A stretch of DNA of 43,294 nt from Aneurinibacillus danicus (GCF_007991215.1 NZ_BJXX01000127.1:1-43294), one strand, 5' to 3'; shown: positions 7,931 to 17,144, counted from the first letter of the stretch. The notes: generated from the sequence alone by a model not told the origin. A program made the numbers and translations.

Positions 7931-9892
7931 TTAGCGGGCAAGTTGAGCTCGAAGCTGTTTTGTGGCTTCATAATCTACTTCAAGCCCTTCCGGGTCTTTG
8001 AGTGGATCGCCAATAATTACGACACCGTAATCTTTTTTTGCTCCTTCAATTGTCACGTATTCATCGCGAACGTCGTTCTTGACCTTTTCAGGATCTCGCT
8101 CCAATGGATTGCCCCATCCACCGCCGGAATTTATAATGTACCGGAAAAGCGAATTGGGCTTTGTATGCCAAACCGGATTTTTAGCGTAGTAAAAATATTG
8201 ACCATTCATGTCCAATGTTTTTGTGCGTGGATCTAATACACCAGCAATCGGTGTCGAGTTACGGTAAGCCTCTTGATTCAAATCATAAAGCTGCTCTGCT
8301 TTGCTGATATTCAACTGGTCAGGACCCCACATCCATACGGCACCGGAACAACCATCCTTTCCACCATTTGCACCAAACCCGCTTGGCCGTCTAAAATGCA
8401 ATGGCATGGAGTAATGCTCTGCTTCAGTAAGCCAAAAGGTGTCTTTCAAAACACTGGCTCCGCCTCGATGTTGGCCTGCTCCTGCGGTATCCGCAACATA
8501 CTCTTTTCTCAAAACGATAGCTGGTATCTCCATTTCAATAGCCTCAATTGCAGGATCCAGACTATTACACAATGGAACCACGCTATAACTGTCACCATCT
8601 CCAGCTTTTGTTGCACCCCAAGCTCCATGTTCACCACCGCATTGAGCCGACGTTACCCATGGTGTACCATCAGGCCAACGTCCGTTGGCATTGTGGAGAT
8701 TAAGAGAAAACACATCGCCTGCTACGGCGTTTTCTCCTAAGACATCCTTCAACGCACGGTAAATCGAATGAAGTATTAACGCTGAAGCCTCGAAATACAT
8801 CATAATTGTTCCATCGGGTGGCATAGCGCTAACTATGGTAGCATCTGGTAGTACAAGGTCGATATTGCGCATTCCCCCGGAAGTGAAGCGGGAATTAGGA
8901 TCTAATAAAAATTGGAAAGCCACAGCAACTGCACATTTCGCATCCAAATATCCACAATTGATGGAAGTGCGTGCTTGACGCGAGGAACCACTTAAATCTA
9001 CTTCAATCCTGCCGCCCTTAACCGTTATTTTAGTCCGCACGCGAAATTCTTCGGAATCATCAATTCCATCACAATCGATATAATCTTCCCCTTCATAAAC
9101 ACCATCTGGAATGTTTTCAATCGCTCTTTGCATGGATTCCGCAGAAATATCGACAGCGTATTGAACAGCACCTAAATATGCTTCTAAACCGTAGCGGTCG
9201 ATTGTTTCAATAATCAACTTTTCGCCTAACTTTAGATTCTCGTAAATCGACATCATATCCGGTTTCATGACGCTACCGAACCGAGCATTATCAAAAATTA
9301 AATTCCACGTTTGTTTACAAGGTTTGTCTTTGTGATACAACAATTGAGGGCTTATCACCAACCCATTTTCATAAACGTTTTTCTTTGTTCCACTGAAACC
9401 GGCAGGAACCACGCCTCCCATATCCAACATATGGGCCTGTAGGTTGACAAAACTCACTAACTGATTCTTTCCGTTCACCTTATAAAAAATAGGACGGATG
9501 AAACACACATCATTGACATGGGTCCCAATACGGTATGGGTCATTAGCAATCAATACATCTCCTGGTTCCAAATTATCTCGTCCGTATTCTTCCACCGTGT
9601 TTCGGATGGCTTCAGGCATGGTTCCACTAAACAAGATTAAGCTGTTACTACACGCCGGCATTGGGTAGTCCTGCTGAGGAGAACCTGAGATGGTTGCGGA
9701 AAAATCAAACCAATCGCGCAGAATAACCGAAAAAGCCGTTGTTAGTAATCCGGAACACATATGTTCAACAATATAGCGCAATTTGGTGGAAATCACCATT
9801 GCTGTGAACCGGTCACAACCATATCTTTCTTGAAATTGAACATCTGATAAATCACGTATTAATATACTTCTTTGTATCATACTCTCAGTCAT
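7931..9892 (-). CDS. Hydantoinase B/oxoprolinase-family subunit of an ATP-dependent ketone carboxylase or hydantoinase
   Basis: 653 residues, matching the hydantoinase B family. The motif NDPYRIGTHVNDV lies at 117-129, corresponding to the metal-site region of acetone carboxylase alpha subunits. The QCGGEHGAWG, GAGQHRGGASV and terminal GGGWGNPLERDPEKV segments are also typical. HyuB proteins pair with HyuA ATPases to hydrolyse hydantoins or 5-oxoproline, or to carboxylate ketones. The ATG follows GGGAGGAATCAAG. Its partner gene lies 67 bases upstream. The CoA ligase and MaoC genes in the same operon favour the ketone carboxylase reading (as with acetophenone carboxylase plus benzoylacetate-CoA ligase) over hydantoin hydrolysis, but the substrate is unknown. 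It is clearly different from the second HyuB-type protein at 21908-24127. Confidence 0.88.
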   Translation of the reverse strand: MTESMIQRSILIRDLSDVQFQERYGCDRFTAMVISTKLRYIVEHMCSGLLTTAFSVILRDWFDFSATISGSPQQDYPMPACSNSLILFSGTMPEAIRNTVEEYGRDNLEPGDVLIANDPYRIGTHVNDVCFIRPIFYKVNGKNQLVSFVNLQAHMLDMGGVVPAGFSGTKKNVYENGLVISPQLLYHKDKPCKQTWNLIFDNARFGSVMKPDMMSIYENLKLGEKLIIETIDRYGLEAYLGAVQYAVDISAESMQRAIENIPDGVYEGEDYIDCDGIDDSEEFRVRTKITVKGGRIEVDLSGSSRQARTSINCGYLDAKCAVAVAFQFLLDPNSRFTSGGMRNIDLVLPDATIVSAMPPDGTIMMYFEASALILHSIYRALKDVLGENAVAGDVFSLNLHNANGRWPDGTPWVTSAQCGGEHGAWGATKAGDGDSYSVVPLCNSLDPAIEAIEMEIPAIVLRKEYVADTAGAGQHRGGASVLKDTFWLTEAEHYSMPLHFRRPSGFGANGGKDGCSGAVWMWGPDQLNISKAEQLYDLNQEAYRNSTPIAGVLDPRTKTLDMNGQYFYYAKNPVWHTKPNSLFRYIINSGGGWGNPLERDPEKVKNDVRDEYVTIEGAKKDYGVVIIGDPLKDPEGLEVDYEATKQLRAQLAR

Positions 9893-9959
9893 CTTGATTC
9901 CTCCCTAGAAAATTCAGATTGCATGACAGATTAACGCAATCACACAAAAATTACACATT

Positions 9960-11996
9960 TCAAACCCTCGTAATGGTAATTTCTCCATATTTTCCTACTG
10001 CCGCCTTCTGATCGCTCTGAACAAAAATAGTAGACATCGACTCGCGGATAATGGCTGGACCATAGACAACATCTCCATATAGTAATTCATCCCTCGAATA
10101 TACATTCGCTGTGATCGGCTCGTCGGTAATATAATGTAGCTCGACTATACTTTCAGGGAGCAAGGAGCCGGATGTCCTTGATGGTAACACCGGGTAATTT
10201 ACTTTTTCTGTTGGAATGACAATCTGAAGTCTGAATGTTGCTCCGACTACCGGTAAACTGTCAAAGCGATTGCCCCAGGCTCGTTCATAAGTATCATGAA
10301 AATTAGAAATCATAGTATGAATGGTATCGCTTGTAATTTCACCATCTGGAATGTCTACAAAAGGTGTTTCCCATGTTTGCCCGGCTAGGTGACCGTCAAA
10401 GGTGCGAACGATCCTAATTTCACTCAAATCATCCGATAACTTTGAAATCAATTTTTCTTCCATTTTTTTATATAATAGGTTAATTTTTTCAACTGCCTCT
10501 TCATTAAGGGGTAAATAAACGGAACAATTGTCACTGAAGACAAGATCCGAACTCAATAAGCCAAGCGCCGAGAATAAACCGTGATATGGAGGAACCACAA
10601 CGCTTTTGGCGCCAACCTGATTCAACACAGCAGGCAATAACATCGGACCGGCGGCTCCGTATGCAATCAGGCTATAGTCACGTGGATCGATCGCGTGTTT
10701 AATACAGGTATTAACAATCCCTTCACTGATTTCGCTTAAGCCCATGTTGTAGGCGTACTTGATGCGTTTCTCCAAATCAAGATTAGTTTCCAACGATTCA
10801 AATGCCTTTTGTGCCAAATCGCGATTCAGGCTAATCCGTCCACCTAATGGAGAGTCACTGCTAAGGATTCCGATCATCATGCAAGCGTCAGTCATGGTTG
10901 GATTAATTCCCCCTCTCCCATAGCAGGCAGGACCCGGGAGGCCTCCGGCGCTTTCGGGACCGACCTTTAACTCGCCGGTAGAGGAATCGATTTTAATAAT
11001 ACTGCCACCGCCTGCCCCGATACTATGAACCTCATTCGTCAAAGTGTTCACAAGTAAGTCATGTTCCAATTGAAAATCCGTCGTTACAGTCGGTTTTCCG
11101 TTTTTTACGATGCTGATATCGGTTGATGTTCCTCCAATATCTGCGCAGATAATATTATCTTGTCCGATTAAACTGCCAAAATGGGCACTGGAAACAGTTC
11201 CCCCGGCTGGACCGGAAAAGACAATTTTATGAGGTCTCTCTAATGCAAAATCGGAAGGGGAGAGATTCGCTGCGCAGTCAGCAAAATTAATTTCTCCAAT
11301 GAAACCCTTATCCCGTAATCCACTGATTAGATCTTGCGAATACTTGCCGTAAACAATTTTCATAAAAACGTCAATGACGGTTGTTGATGAACGGGTAAAC
11401 TCCTTTGCAAGCGGGGATGTTTCAGATGAAATTGAACATGGAATATCCCCTAATACCTCTCTGACTAGCTCCATTAAACGGTTCTCATGTTCGGGATTGA
11501 CGTAGCTGTTAATTAAACAGATCGCTACACCTTCAACGTTACATTTTTTCAAAATGTCGAGTTGTTCACGTGCTTGTTCCTCATCTAAAGGGATAAAGAC
11601 GTCGCCGTTGCTCTTAATACGTTCACGAATTCCACGCCGTAAATAACGGGGAACCAACGGCCTAGACGCATCGCCAAACGACCTTCTCCAATGGGGATCG
11701 GTCTGAGCTTCAAGCGGCCGCATAGCGCGCCCAGCATCCAAAATGTCCCGATGGCCCAGTGTGGTTAAAAAGGCAACTTTAGGAAGGTTACGTGTCAAAA
11801 TAGCATTTAGTCCAGATGTGCTAGCATGGTTAAATACCGCCATATTCTTCAAGCCTACTAATTCTGCACCCTCAATTACCGGCAGCTCCATATTCTTAGG
11901 ATTTGTAGGAACCTTTACTGCCGTTATTTTACCGTCTTTTACAGCAATTACGTCGGTGAAAGTTCCCCCGACATCGACTCCGATCATTCCACTCAT
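9960..11996 (-). CDS. Hydantoinase A/oxoprolinase-family ATPase subunit
   Basis: 678 residues. The ASKHA-type nucleotide-binding motif GVDVGGTFTD lies at 6-15 and the second phosphate-binding motif ADIGGTSTDISIV around 290. GAGGGSIIKID and GPESAGGLPGPACYGRGG are family signatures, as is the YGAAGPMLLP motif further on. HyuA subunits use ATP to phosphorylate the substrate, as an enol phosphate in the carboxylases. The length matches N-methylhydantoinase A and acetophenone carboxylase subunits and is slightly shorter than acetone carboxylase beta. The start ATG has AAGGAG six bases upstream. It follows the zinc-ribbon gene by 75 bases and precedes the HyuB gene. Confidence 0.9.
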   Translation of the reverse strand: MSGMIGVDVGGTFTDVIAVKDGKITAVKVPTNPKNMELPVIEGAELVGLKNMAVFNHASTSGLNAILTRNLPKVAFLTTLGHRDILDAGRAMRPLEAQTDPHWRRSFGDASRPLVPRYLRRGIRERIKSNGDVFIPLDEEQAREQLDILKKCNVEGVAICLINSYVNPEHENRLMELVREVLGDIPCSISSETSPLAKEFTRSSTTVIDVFMKIVYGKYSQDLISGLRDKGFIGEINFADCAANLSPSDFALERPHKIVFSGPAGGTVSSAHFGSLIGQDNIICADIGGTSTDISIVKNGKPTVTTDFQLEHDLLVNTLTNEVHSIGAGGGSIIKIDSSTGELKVGPESAGGLPGPACYGRGGINPTMTDACMMIGILSSDSPLGGRISLNRDLAQKAFESLETNLDLEKRIKYAYNMGLSEISEGIVNTCIKHAIDPRDYSLIAYGAAGPMLLPAVLNQVGAKSVVVPPYHGLFSALGLLSSDLVFSDNCSVYLPLNEEAVEKINLLYKKMEEKLISKLSDDLSEIRIVRTFDGHLAGQTWETPFVDIPDGEITSDTIHTMISNFHDTYERAWGNRFDSLPVVGATFRLQIVIPTEKVNYPVLPSRTSGSLLPESIVELHYITDEPITANVYSRDELLYGDVVYGPAIIRESMSTIFVQSDQKAAVGKYGEITITRV

Positions 11997-12071
11997 ACTT
12001 GATCTCCTTCCATTCTTTCATTTTTAAAGTTCAAGGTTTATACAACATTCACCGTGAGCAGGATGTAAGTT

Positions 12072-12293
12072 TCAAAGTGATTCCGTCAATGTTCTTATCG
12101 ACCCAAATAATCCCCATTTCTCCCTTTTGAGCGAGCACAGACAGGTCTGACATTTTTCCACTTTCCACCAACCGCCCTCACTTAGAACAGGGTAAGCTTT
12201 AATATCTGTTCCATTACATTCTGGGCACTTTCCCCTTACCGATTTTTTTTCAACATACAAATATGGATCTGTTGGTCGTAATACAGGTTGCAT
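12072..12293 (-). CDS. Small zinc-ribbon protein, candidate third carboxylase subunit
   Basis: 73 residues with two CxxC knuckles, CPEC (about 23-26) and CQTC (about 49-52), enough for one zinc ribbon. Tryptophans lie in EGGWWKVEK and REKWGLFG. An AGAGGTG ribosome binding site precedes the ATG by 7 bases. I do not recognise a named family. The position directly before hyuA-hyuB is suggestive, because acetone and acetophenone carboxylases have a small cysteine-rich, metal-binding third subunit; the gamma subunit at 21392-21889 in this window also has cysteine knuckles. I infer, without proof, that it could be a reduced gamma-like subunit. Confidence 0.75.
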   Translation of the reverse strand: MQPVLRPTDPYLYVEKKSVRGKCPECNGTDIKAYPVLSEGGWWKVEKCQTCLCSLKREKWGLFGSIRTLTESL

Positions 12294-12391
12294 TTGTTTT
12301 CACCTCTTATATTTTATAGTTTCAATAAATGAGTTATATTTTGTGACTTTTGAAAAAACTTTTTTCATAAAAATAGTTTTGTTCAAACAAC

Positions 12392-12405
12392 GGTAAGCGT
12401 TTTCC
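12392..12405 (-). promoter_or_regulatory. Candidate CcpA (cre) site inside the operon
   Basis: The minus-strand sequence GGAAAACGCTTACC agrees with the cre consensus TGNAANCGNWNNCA except at its first and last bases. It lies in the 143-base gap between the second MaoC gene and the zinc-ribbon gene, so bound CcpA could act as a roadblock or control an internal promoter. No convincing -35/-10 pair was found in this gap. Confidence 0.45.
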
Positions 12406-12436
12406 TATTCCTAAAATATAAAATAGGTGACACAAT

Positions 12437-12886
12437 TTAATTAGCTTTCTCTCTTAAGGGGAGAGTTACAATAACTGCTCCAGGACCCACGGTAATACCT
12501 TTGGAGTTCTCAGACCAAATTTCAAGCTCTACTAGAAACTCTTTTTTTTCTCTCCATTTCTTCTTAACAGTACCTTTTGTCACAACTGTCTCTCCTACGG
12601 TGTTGAATACTTTCATACGGAAGCCTTTTAGACTCTTTATAGTACCGGCTAGACCAATATAATTGCGAATTGTTTTCTCCCACATCCCTTGAAGAAATAT
12701 AACGTTTGCGTACATGTCAGGGGCACCCGTCTGCTGGGCATACTCCGAATTGTGGTGAATGGAATTGAAATCTCGATTGGCACCTGCGGCCATAACAAGT
12801 CTGGCAACAGTTAGTGGAAATTCTACAGATGAAATCTCATCTCCTATCTCAACATCTTCCCAATATAGTTGATCGATTTTTCTCAT
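12437..12886 (-). CDS. MaoC-like (hotdog-fold) dehydratase/hydratase
   Basis: 149 residues. The opening YWEDVEIGDEI and the hydratase-type loop AAGANRDFNSIHHN identify a MaoC/FAS1-like dehydratase; the D and H of that loop (about 58 and 62) correspond to the catalytic aspartate and histidine of R-specific enoyl-CoA hydratases. The C-terminal part is GTVKKKWREKKEFLVELE. It probably hydrates an enoyl-CoA or dehydrates a hydroxyacyl-CoA, perhaps as a heterodimer with the neighbouring 185-residue protein. AAAGGA precedes the ATG. It follows that gene by 35 bases. Confidence 0.82.
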   Translation of the reverse strand: MRKIDQLYWEDVEIGDEISSVEFPLTVARLVMAAGANRDFNSIHHNSEYAQQTGAPDMYANVIFLQGMWEKTIRNYIGLAGTIKSLKGFRMKVFNTVGETVVTKGTVKKKWREKKEFLVELEIWSENSKGITVGPGAVIVTLPLREKAN

Positions 12887-12921
12887 AATTTATCCTTTCT
12901 TTCATAGTGAAATTTGCCTAA

Positions 12922-13479
12922 TCAATCTAATGGAAAGTAGTGGTACGTACCTATACGAACAATCGCTACTAACTCTTCTTTTTCGTTTTGAACTTTTGTT
13001 TCCCAAACCATAAATGCTCCGCGGCCTACCTTTGTTTCTTTTGGGATACAAGAGAGCAGTACATCTCCTACTCGACAGAGCCGCTCGCCCACCAAAATTG
13101 GTTTGATATAATCAACTTCAATATCTGTAGCGAAATAACAGGGTGTTTTCGGTGCAAGGTCTGTTTCAATTTGCAGCAATGGACTTTCCGCTGCCGGAGC
13201 ATTTCTATCGGCAGTATTGAAAACATGCATACCTGGTTTCCAATAGGGTGGGATCAACCATGTTAAGAGACTACTATAAGGAGCAATGACATCGGTATAA
13301 CCGAATTCCATTGCAACGGATTGATCGTAATGTAGTGCACAATCAAACTCAAGTGGTTCTAAGAAACGGCGGACCGTACTGAGTTCTACAGCGTCTGCCC
13401 CCCATTGATACTGTCCTTCACTGAAATCCACCCCTATTGCTTCAACCATCGGTTTCCAAGCCTTTTTCCAATCTAACAT
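12922..13479 (-). CDS. MaoC/FAS1-like dehydratase N-terminal-type protein (hotdog fold)
   Basis: 185 residues. It resembles the family of proteins with an N-terminal MaoC-like dehydratase domain: VRRFLEPLEFDCALHYD near 35-50, YTDVIAPYSSLLTW near 80, then DIEVDYIKPILVGERL and VWETKVQNEKEELVAIVR. These often lack the full catalytic pair and act with a partner, which here is probably the 149-residue MaoC protein encoded next. AGAGGTATG gives a close-spaced RBS, with AAAGGATT slightly further upstream. The gene lies 71 bases after the CoA ligase. Confidence 0.75.
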   Translation of the reverse strand: MLDWKKAWKPMVEAIGVDFSEGQYQWGADAVELSTVRRFLEPLEFDCALHYDQSVAMEFGYTDVIAPYSSLLTWLIPPYWKPGMHVFNTADRNAPAAESPLLQIETDLAPKTPCYFATDIEVDYIKPILVGERLCRVGDVLLSCIPKETKVGRGAFMVWETKVQNEKEELVAIVRIGTYHYFPLD

Positions 13480-13550
13480 ACCTCTTAATCCTTTCTCTAT
13501 TGAATCGATTTTGTGATGTGGGATAAATTACTTAATCCTTTTCACTCACT

Positions 13551-15161
13551 CTAAGTAAGTAGGGTTTGACTCACCATTTTGCGCAATAGATTTTTATTAT
13601 ATTTACCATTTGCATTTTTAGGTATTTCATCTACGAACATAATTTGATCCGGTAACCACCACTTTGGAAACTTAGGCGTCAGCCAATCGATTAGTTCTCC
13701 TTCCATATTGGTATTATTTTGCCCTTTTTTCAGTAAAACGCAAGCCAAAGGTCGTTCTAGCCACTTTTCGTGAGGAATAGCAACAACACAAGCTTCTAAA
13801 ACGGACGGATGAGCCATTAATTCATTCTCTAGTTGGACAGAAGATATCCATTCCCCACCACTTTTAATGACATCTTTGTTCCGATCAACTATGCGTATCG
13901 ATCCTTGTTTATTTATTGTGGCAATATCTCCGCTTCTCCACCATCCATCAACAAACGCCGATAAAGATCGTTCGTCATTATAATACTCACTCGCAATCCA
14001 AGGTCCACGCACTAGAAGTTCTCCCATATGTTCATCATCCCATGGAACTTCTTCGCCCAATTCATCTACAATTTTCACCTCCAATCCAGGTATTAACATT
14101 CCTTGTCTGCAACAAATATTAATCTTCTCATCGTCACTAAGCTGCTTTTGATCGCGTCTAATACGTGTAAATGAAACCATTGGAGAAGTTTCCGTAGCAC
14201 CGAAGCCCTGAACAATTGGCACTCCATATTTATAGAAAAACTTTTCAATTATTGCCTTAGGTACCGCTTGTCCTCCGAGATGAAGTTTGCGCAAACTGGA
14301 CAAGTTATAAGGTCGCTTTTCTAGGATAGTCAACATATCAACACCCAAGGTAACCGCACCTGCCGCATAGGTTATTTTCTCTGATTCTATTAGTTCCAAT
14401 AGTTCATTAGCTTTGGGTCGTTCACCTGGCAGCACCAATTTAGCTCCGGTAGCAATAGCAGCATACGGTAAGCCCCAAGCATTCACATGGAACATTGGGA
14501 CAATTGGCAAGATATGATCGTGCTCGGAAATTCCCATCACATCTGTATGGCATAAGGCTGACGCATGGAGGTATATACTTCTTTGGGTGTATGCCACTCC
14601 TTTCGGAAGCGCCGTAGTGGCCGATGTGTAGCAAATAGTAGCGGGTGTATTCTCTTCCAATTCTTCAAAACAGAAATTAGAATCAGTTTGGGAAAGAAGT
14701 TCTTCATAACAGTACAGCGGTGAGAGAGTCGTTTTTGGTATAGTATCTCCCAAAATGACATAAGCTTTCACCTTAGGCAACTGATGGGCTATAGCTTCTA
14801 TTGTTGGAAGTAAATCTTTATCAAAAAATAAAACCTTATCTTCGGCATGGTTAATGGAATGAACAATTTCCGGTTCACCATATCGAATGTTAACAGTATG
14901 CAATACGGCCCCATAACATGGAATCCCCCAATATAATTCAAGATGCCTATAGTTATTCCATGCAAAGGACGCAATTTTGTCCCCTTTTTTTATACCTAAA
15001 GAATTTAAAGCATTGGCTAATCGCCGGACCCGATCATAAAATTGGGCATAATTATATCGAAATAAGGAACCATCTGCTTCTCTTGATACAATCTCATTGT
15101 CGGGAAAATATCGAGCAGACCTATCTAATAATGTCTTTAAATTCAGTTGATATGAATTCAT
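13551..15161 (-). CDS. AMP-forming acyl-CoA ligase (medium/long-chain type)
   Basis: 536 residues from the ATG at 15161. That start is preferred over in-frame codons up to 15215 because GGAGAAGGAGG lies just before it and the protein then opens normally (NSYQLNLKTLLDRSA). Adenylate-forming motifs are present: FGATETSPM (A5), WWRSGDIA (A7), VDRNKDVIKSGGEWIS (A8) and the C-terminal catalytic-lysine segment PKNANGKYNK. The P-loop reads TSATTALPKG where the common form is TSGTTGxPKG, a double Gly-to-Ala change that may alter but need not abolish activity. As first gene of the operon it probably activates the acid formed by, or feeding, the carboxylase encoded downstream. Confidence 0.9.
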   Translation of the reverse strand: MNSYQLNLKTLLDRSARYFPDNEIVSREADGSLFRYNYAQFYDRVRRLANALNSLGIKKGDKIASFAWNNYRHLELYWGIPCYGAVLHTVNIRYGEPEIVHSINHAEDKVLFFDKDLLPTIEAIAHQLPKVKAYVILGDTIPKTTLSPLYCYEELLSQTDSNFCFEELEENTPATICYTSATTALPKGVAYTQRSIYLHASALCHTDVMGISEHDHILPIVPMFHVNAWGLPYAAIATGAKLVLPGERPKANELLELIESEKITYAAGAVTLGVDMLTILEKRPYNLSSLRKLHLGGQAVPKAIIEKFFYKYGVPIVQGFGATETSPMVSFTRIRRDQKQLSDDEKINICCRQGMLIPGLEVKIVDELGEEVPWDDEHMGELLVRGPWIASEYYNDERSLSAFVDGWWRSGDIATINKQGSIRIVDRNKDVIKSGGEWISSVQLENELMAHPSVLEACVVAIPHEKWLERPLACVLLKKGQNNTNMEGELIDWLTPKFPKWWLPDQIMFVDEIPKNANGKYNKNLLRKMVSQTLLT

Positions 15162-15685
15162 ATTTACCTCCTTCTCCCTACAAAGGTGTAATATAACCTC
15201 CGTCCTCTTTAACAAGGAAATTATGACACCATTAGTTTTTTAAAACACGTTTCTTTGTTAAACTTGGTGTATTCGCTTTCAATGACTCTCAGTATATCCA
15301 ATCCACTCCTTTATTTTTGTTTTATTATTATGATATTTTAGATTATTCTAATATAATAGATAATAAATATAAAGTTAACGTTACCTACATATCTGTAAGT
15401 TAAAATTACATAAAGATGTTGAGGTACAAAAATAAATCCTTTATACAACATGGCTAAATTGATAAGTTTATAGGAAGGAAATGAGGTGAGATTCCATAAT
15501 TAGAACAAGTTTAAATGGGATGGGATGAACCTTTACATGATAGCGGACCATGCTATGAAAGAAGGATTACATAGATATATATTGACCAAAGTTAATAATA
15601 TACGTTAATTAATTTGTATATAAATTTTGATTAACATTGAAATTAAAAATAGTAAATTAATATTAAATAAGAGAGGTAAATTGAG
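15162..15685. other. Divergent intergenic region between the ligase operon and the LysR gene
   Basis: About 520 AT-rich bases that must hold both divergent promoters. On the plus strand TTGACC, a 17-base spacer and TTAATT (about 15583-15611) is a passable promoter for the LysR gene. No gene is convincing. A 27-codon open stretch from about 15525 has no ribosome binding site. LysR targets of T-N11-A type are too degenerate to point to one site. Confidence 0.4.
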
Positions 15686-16609
15686 ATGCACATTGAGCAA
15701 CTTGAATATGTAATTGAGGTGGCAAAAAAAGGAACTATTTCTAAAGCAGCTGAAAGCTTACATGTATCTCATTCTGCTATAAGTCAAGCAATTTCAAACC
15801 TCGAAACAGAACTAGGAATACCTATTTTTAAACGTTCTCGTTCTGGTAGCATTTGCACAGATGTAGGGGAAACTGTACTGAAATTGTCCTACGAAATTAT
15901 GAATAAAATTATGGAGCTGAAAGAATTAGGACAACATCCAAACCAGGTAAAAGGCAATTTATCTATATCTTCTTCTCCTATTTTTTTCTCGACGTTTCTC
16001 CCTGAAGCTTTGAACATCTTTAAACTGGATTATCCTCATGTACAAGTTGAAATTAATGAAAATAGCACAGAAGCTATTATAGAGAGTGTAAAAAATTATC
16101 AAATTGATCTTGGCTTAATTTTTGGATCGGACGAAACACTTAGAGAGGTATCTCGATATTTGAAATCACGCTCACTGTATCAACCTAAATTTATGGTTAC
16201 TGTTAGTAGAAAGTCACCCTTAGCTAACAAGGATGTAATCTCTCCTGAAGAAATGCTTCAATACCCTCTAATTATTCGAAATGAAAAATTCGCCATAAAA
16301 GTTTGGGAAGATATATTTTCAACATACGGTCAGGGTGAGATTTTATTTTATTCAAACAATGACGATGTAATCAAAAATGTAATAGCGAATAACTTAGCAG
16401 TTGGTTTCTTTACAGATTTGATGGAACAAGATCCTATGGTATTAAAAGGAGACATTTGCCTGATTCCTTATGTGGACCAAATAAACATGCCAACGCTTCA
16501 TTTGATTTGCATACAAGCAAAAAATAAATACTCTCCTGTTATAGAAAGAGAATTCGTTAAGTACACAATAATGCAATTGAATTCGTATAGATCGAAAACA
16601 TTGGAATGA
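15686..16609 (+). CDS. LysR-family transcriptional regulator
   Basis: 307 residues. The winged helix-turn-helix occupies the first 60 residues (GTISKAAESLHVSHSAISQA at about 15-34), followed by a linker helix and a substrate-binding domain beginning GNLSISSSPIFFSTFLPEAL. GAGAGG lies 10 bases before the ATG. LysR regulators usually control a divergent gene cluster, here most likely the ligase/MaoC/carboxylase operon starting at 15161, with a pathway metabolite as co-inducer. It marks the right-hand end of that functional unit; transposon scrap follows directly. Confidence 0.92.
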   Translation: MHIEQLEYVIEVAKKGTISKAAESLHVSHSAISQAISNLETELGIPIFKRSRSGSICTDVGETVLKLSYEIMNKIMELKELGQHPNQVKGNLSISSSPIFFSTFLPEALNIFKLDYPHVQVEINENSTEAIIESVKNYQIDLGLIFGSDETLREVSRYLKSRSLYQPKFMVTVSRKSPLANKDVISPEEMLQYPLIIRNEKFAIKVWEDIFSTYGQGEILFYSNNDDVIKNVIANNLAVGFFTDLMEQDPMVLKGDICLIPYVDQINMPTLHLICIQAKNKYSPVIEREFVKYTIMQLNSYRSKTLE

Positions 16610-16679
16610 TAACGGGAAAATACAATAAAATTATTAGAAGGATTGTCTTTTGCTAAATTTTTTCAAGAAGGTGGGCTTT

Positions 16680-17140
16680 CATTTTCCTCCGGGAAACCGT
16701 CCCTTGTTGTCTCCGCATGAGCAAGAAGAAGTAAAGCGTGTGATGCAGGAAAGTACGCCTGCAAAAGAAGGAATATGCTCATCCGTATGGGATTCCGCTG
16801 GAAGCGAACTACGTATGTGTTAGCGAAGACGAATTCAGAAAAGCAACAAGCATTTCTCCGTCAATTAGAGGTAATAAAAAAACCTAATGGACGAAAATAC
16901 AGTGCTGCTTGCACAGGATGAAACCAATATTCGTTCGTATCAAGTCCTGCGGGCTACATGGTCCCAAAAAGGACGGCAAAAACAAATCCCTGCCTATGGC
17001 CATCATGCCCAGGTTACATTGTTCGGAACGGTTGACATTCAAAGTGGTGATGTCTTTTGTACAACAGCACCCTCCTGTGATGCGATCTCGTTTTTACTAT
17101 TTTTAAAACAAGTAGTCACTCGACATGCGGATAAATTTGT
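16680..17140 (+). mobile_element. IS630-family transposase remnant (frameshifted, truncated)
   Basis: In one frame GFRWKRTTYVLAK and EKQQAFLRQLEVIKK match the end of the N-terminal domain. The next frame continues with MDENTVLLAQDETNIR, WSQKGRQKQIPAYG and VTLFGTVDIQSGDVF, the first catalytic aspartate block of IS630 DDE transposases. A frameshift near 16880 separates the parts, and the homology ends at about 17140 before the second catalytic block. No terminal repeats were found. Confidence 0.75.
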
Positions 17141-17144
17141 AATG

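Noticed and set aside
7931-11996. Annotation as hydantoin-degrading N-methylhydantoinase
   Set aside because: No hydantoin transporter, racemase or carbamoylase gene is nearby. The CoA ligase and MaoC context fits ketone carboxylation better; only the family-level call is kept.
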